From assembly GCA_025655595.1 (NCBI GenBank), contig JAHXIO010000004.1, forward strand, positions 1-64,000: a stretch of DNA of 64,000 bases, written 5' to 3'. Positions 63,316-64,000 of the stretch are shown here, piece after piece. Source of the DNA: Candidatus Thiodiazotropha sp. (ex Monitilora ramsayi) (GTDB lineage: Bacteria > Pseudomonadota > Gammaproteobacteria > Chromatiales > Chromatiaceae). Below the pieces are notes generated by a model. It searched no databases, had not been told where the DNA came from, and was given only the letters and a program-made list of their open reading frames with translations. The first letter of the stretch is position 1. The number at the start of each line of letters is the position of its first letter. The translations under genes were made by a program, and so were the position numbers.

Positions 63316-64000
63316 TCAGTTGAGCGAAGAGATGGTTCGCTGGCAGATCGCCTTGAAGTTATTGAGTTGATTGGCGGTGATCCTGCCATCCGCGCCATTG
63401 TCGGCATAGAATAAACCGATAGGCTTGTTGCGTAGAAACACCGACATGGCTAGACATCCGTTCAGGTTGATCTGGCTTGCCAGGTGGGGTGGAATTATTT
63501 GGCTATATTTCTCTAAATTGCCAGGAGTTAGTGCAATGACTTGAGGCTTTTTCATGAGTAAGCTCAGCAGAGTCGGCTGGGTCAGTTCCAACGAGAACTC
63601 TCTCAATGAATGGGCGATACCGGTTTCTGTGACAAGTCGAGCCTTGAGTACTGTCTTCTCTTTATTCAGCATTGCGAACATCGCCCTTTGCAGCCCCAGT
63701 TCCTGGTGCATCTCCTCCAGGGCATGGGTGATCACATCCTGCAGAGGATTGGCCGGCTTTTTTGACGGCTCTGATGATGGCTTGGCCGCTTCGATTTCTG
63801 CCTGTGTTTTCGCCTTTTGATTTATTTCGTCGGCTCGGCTTGGTTGCGCTGGTGGGACCCTCTGTTCTGTGCTTTCTGGCTGATCTGAAGTTTCCTCAGG
63901 TTCATGTCTTCTGGGTTCCACCGGCGTATCGGCCGGTTTGGTTTGCGGAGCCTGGGTTGACTGTTTCTGTATAGGATCGCCACAAATGAGATGGAAGGCC
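63316..64000 (-). CDS. HDOD-domain protein, C-terminal part (partial)
   Basis: The frame stays open to the right edge, so the N-terminus is outside the window. About 228 residues are visible. A Pro/Gln/Glu-rich linker (near 63740-63980) is followed by a GAF-like domain (ALEEMHQELGLQRAMFAML, LARLVTETGI-like strands, NKPIGLFYADNG). This pattern matches the C-terminal part of gammaproteobacterial HDOD signalling proteins. The HDOD domain itself is not seen, so the call rests on recalled similarity. Confidence 0.55.
   Translation of the reverse strand, partial: AFHLICGDPIQKQSTQAPQTKPADTPVEPRRHEPEETSDQPESTEQRVPPAQPSRADEINQKAKTQAEIEAAKPSSEPSKKPANPLQDVITHALEEMHQELGLQRAMFAMLNKEKTVLKARLVTETGIAHSLREFSLELTQPTLLSLLMKKPQVIALTPGNLEKYSQIIPPHLASQINLNGCLAMSVFLRNKPIGLFYADNGADGRITANQLNNFKAICQRTISSLN

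Noticed and set aside
1-64000. CRISPR array, prophage or insertion sequence
   Set aside because: No regularly spaced repeats, transposase, integrase or phage structural genes were seen on either strand.

Overview
The window reads as a chromosomal segment of a gammaproteobacterium. Supporting markers are separate GltX and GlnS synthetases side by side, a BarA/GacS-type hybrid kinase, a MotY flagellar protein, CheV, and the UbiT/UbiU/UbiV set for oxygen-independent ubiquinone synthesis. A CbbR-like regulator divergent from a class II aldolase, assimilatory nitrate genes, and an acetate-uptake cluster suggest a facultatively anaerobic, possibly autotrophic sulfur-oxidiser-like organism (Chromatiales/Sedimenticola type). 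That last placement is inference only. I see no prophage, insertion sequence or CRISPR array.

Layout. 1-8.6 kb: tail of a Kef-type transporter, a class II aldolase fused to a Dabb domain and its divergent CbbR-like regulator, a patatin/Omp85 outer-membrane phospholipase, a lipase, an AraC regulator and an SDR enzyme. 8.6-10.2 kb: an AT-rich pocket holding one orphan gene. 10.2-11.3 kb: a methyltransferase and a small membrane protein. 11.35-23.24 kb: a nitrate assimilation unit, nasT - [sigma-54 promoter, ANTAR antitermination leader] - nrtA-nrtB-nrtC-nirB-nirD-nasA-globin. Two hairpins in the leader have six-base loops of the A1/G4 type. The second hairpin and a 17-bp terminator stem share bases, so they exclude each other.

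24-31 kb: acetate cluster on the minus strand (DUF4212 small subunit, ActP-type symporter, cNMP/CBS/DUF294 protein, DEDDh exonuclease, Acs). 31.4-34.5 kb: DUF3179 and TerB-like proteins and a REC-PAS-GGDEF protein with a degenerate GGDEF site. 34.7-39.2 kb: an overlapping CbrX-like / SLC5-domain histidine kinase / NtrC-family regulator operon. The regulator lacks the GAFTGA loop. It may control the nearby acetate genes. 39.2-44.1 kb: cheV, a K+-channel/RCK operon with a hemerythrin protein, and motY.

44.3-51.3 kb: housekeeping genes (wecB, tRNA-Val, gltX, glnS, tRNA-Ala, cvpA, purF). 51.4-61.7 kb: a TauD-type dioxygenase, ubiT, murI, then a lower-GC three-gene cassette (TonB receptor, PF04392-type binding protein, BarA-like kinase), then ubiV-ubiU. 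Cysteine spacing in UbiU and UbiV matches the four-cysteine Fe-S sites known from E. coli. 61.7-64 kb: two radical SAM proteins and the C-terminal part of an HDOD-type protein cut by the window edge.

Most promising for a second look: the complete sigma-54/ANTAR control region with no nasS beside nasT, the TonB receptor/binding protein/BarA-like kinase cassette, the GAFTGA-less regulator paired with a transporter-kinase, and the aldolase-Dabb fusion next to cbbR.
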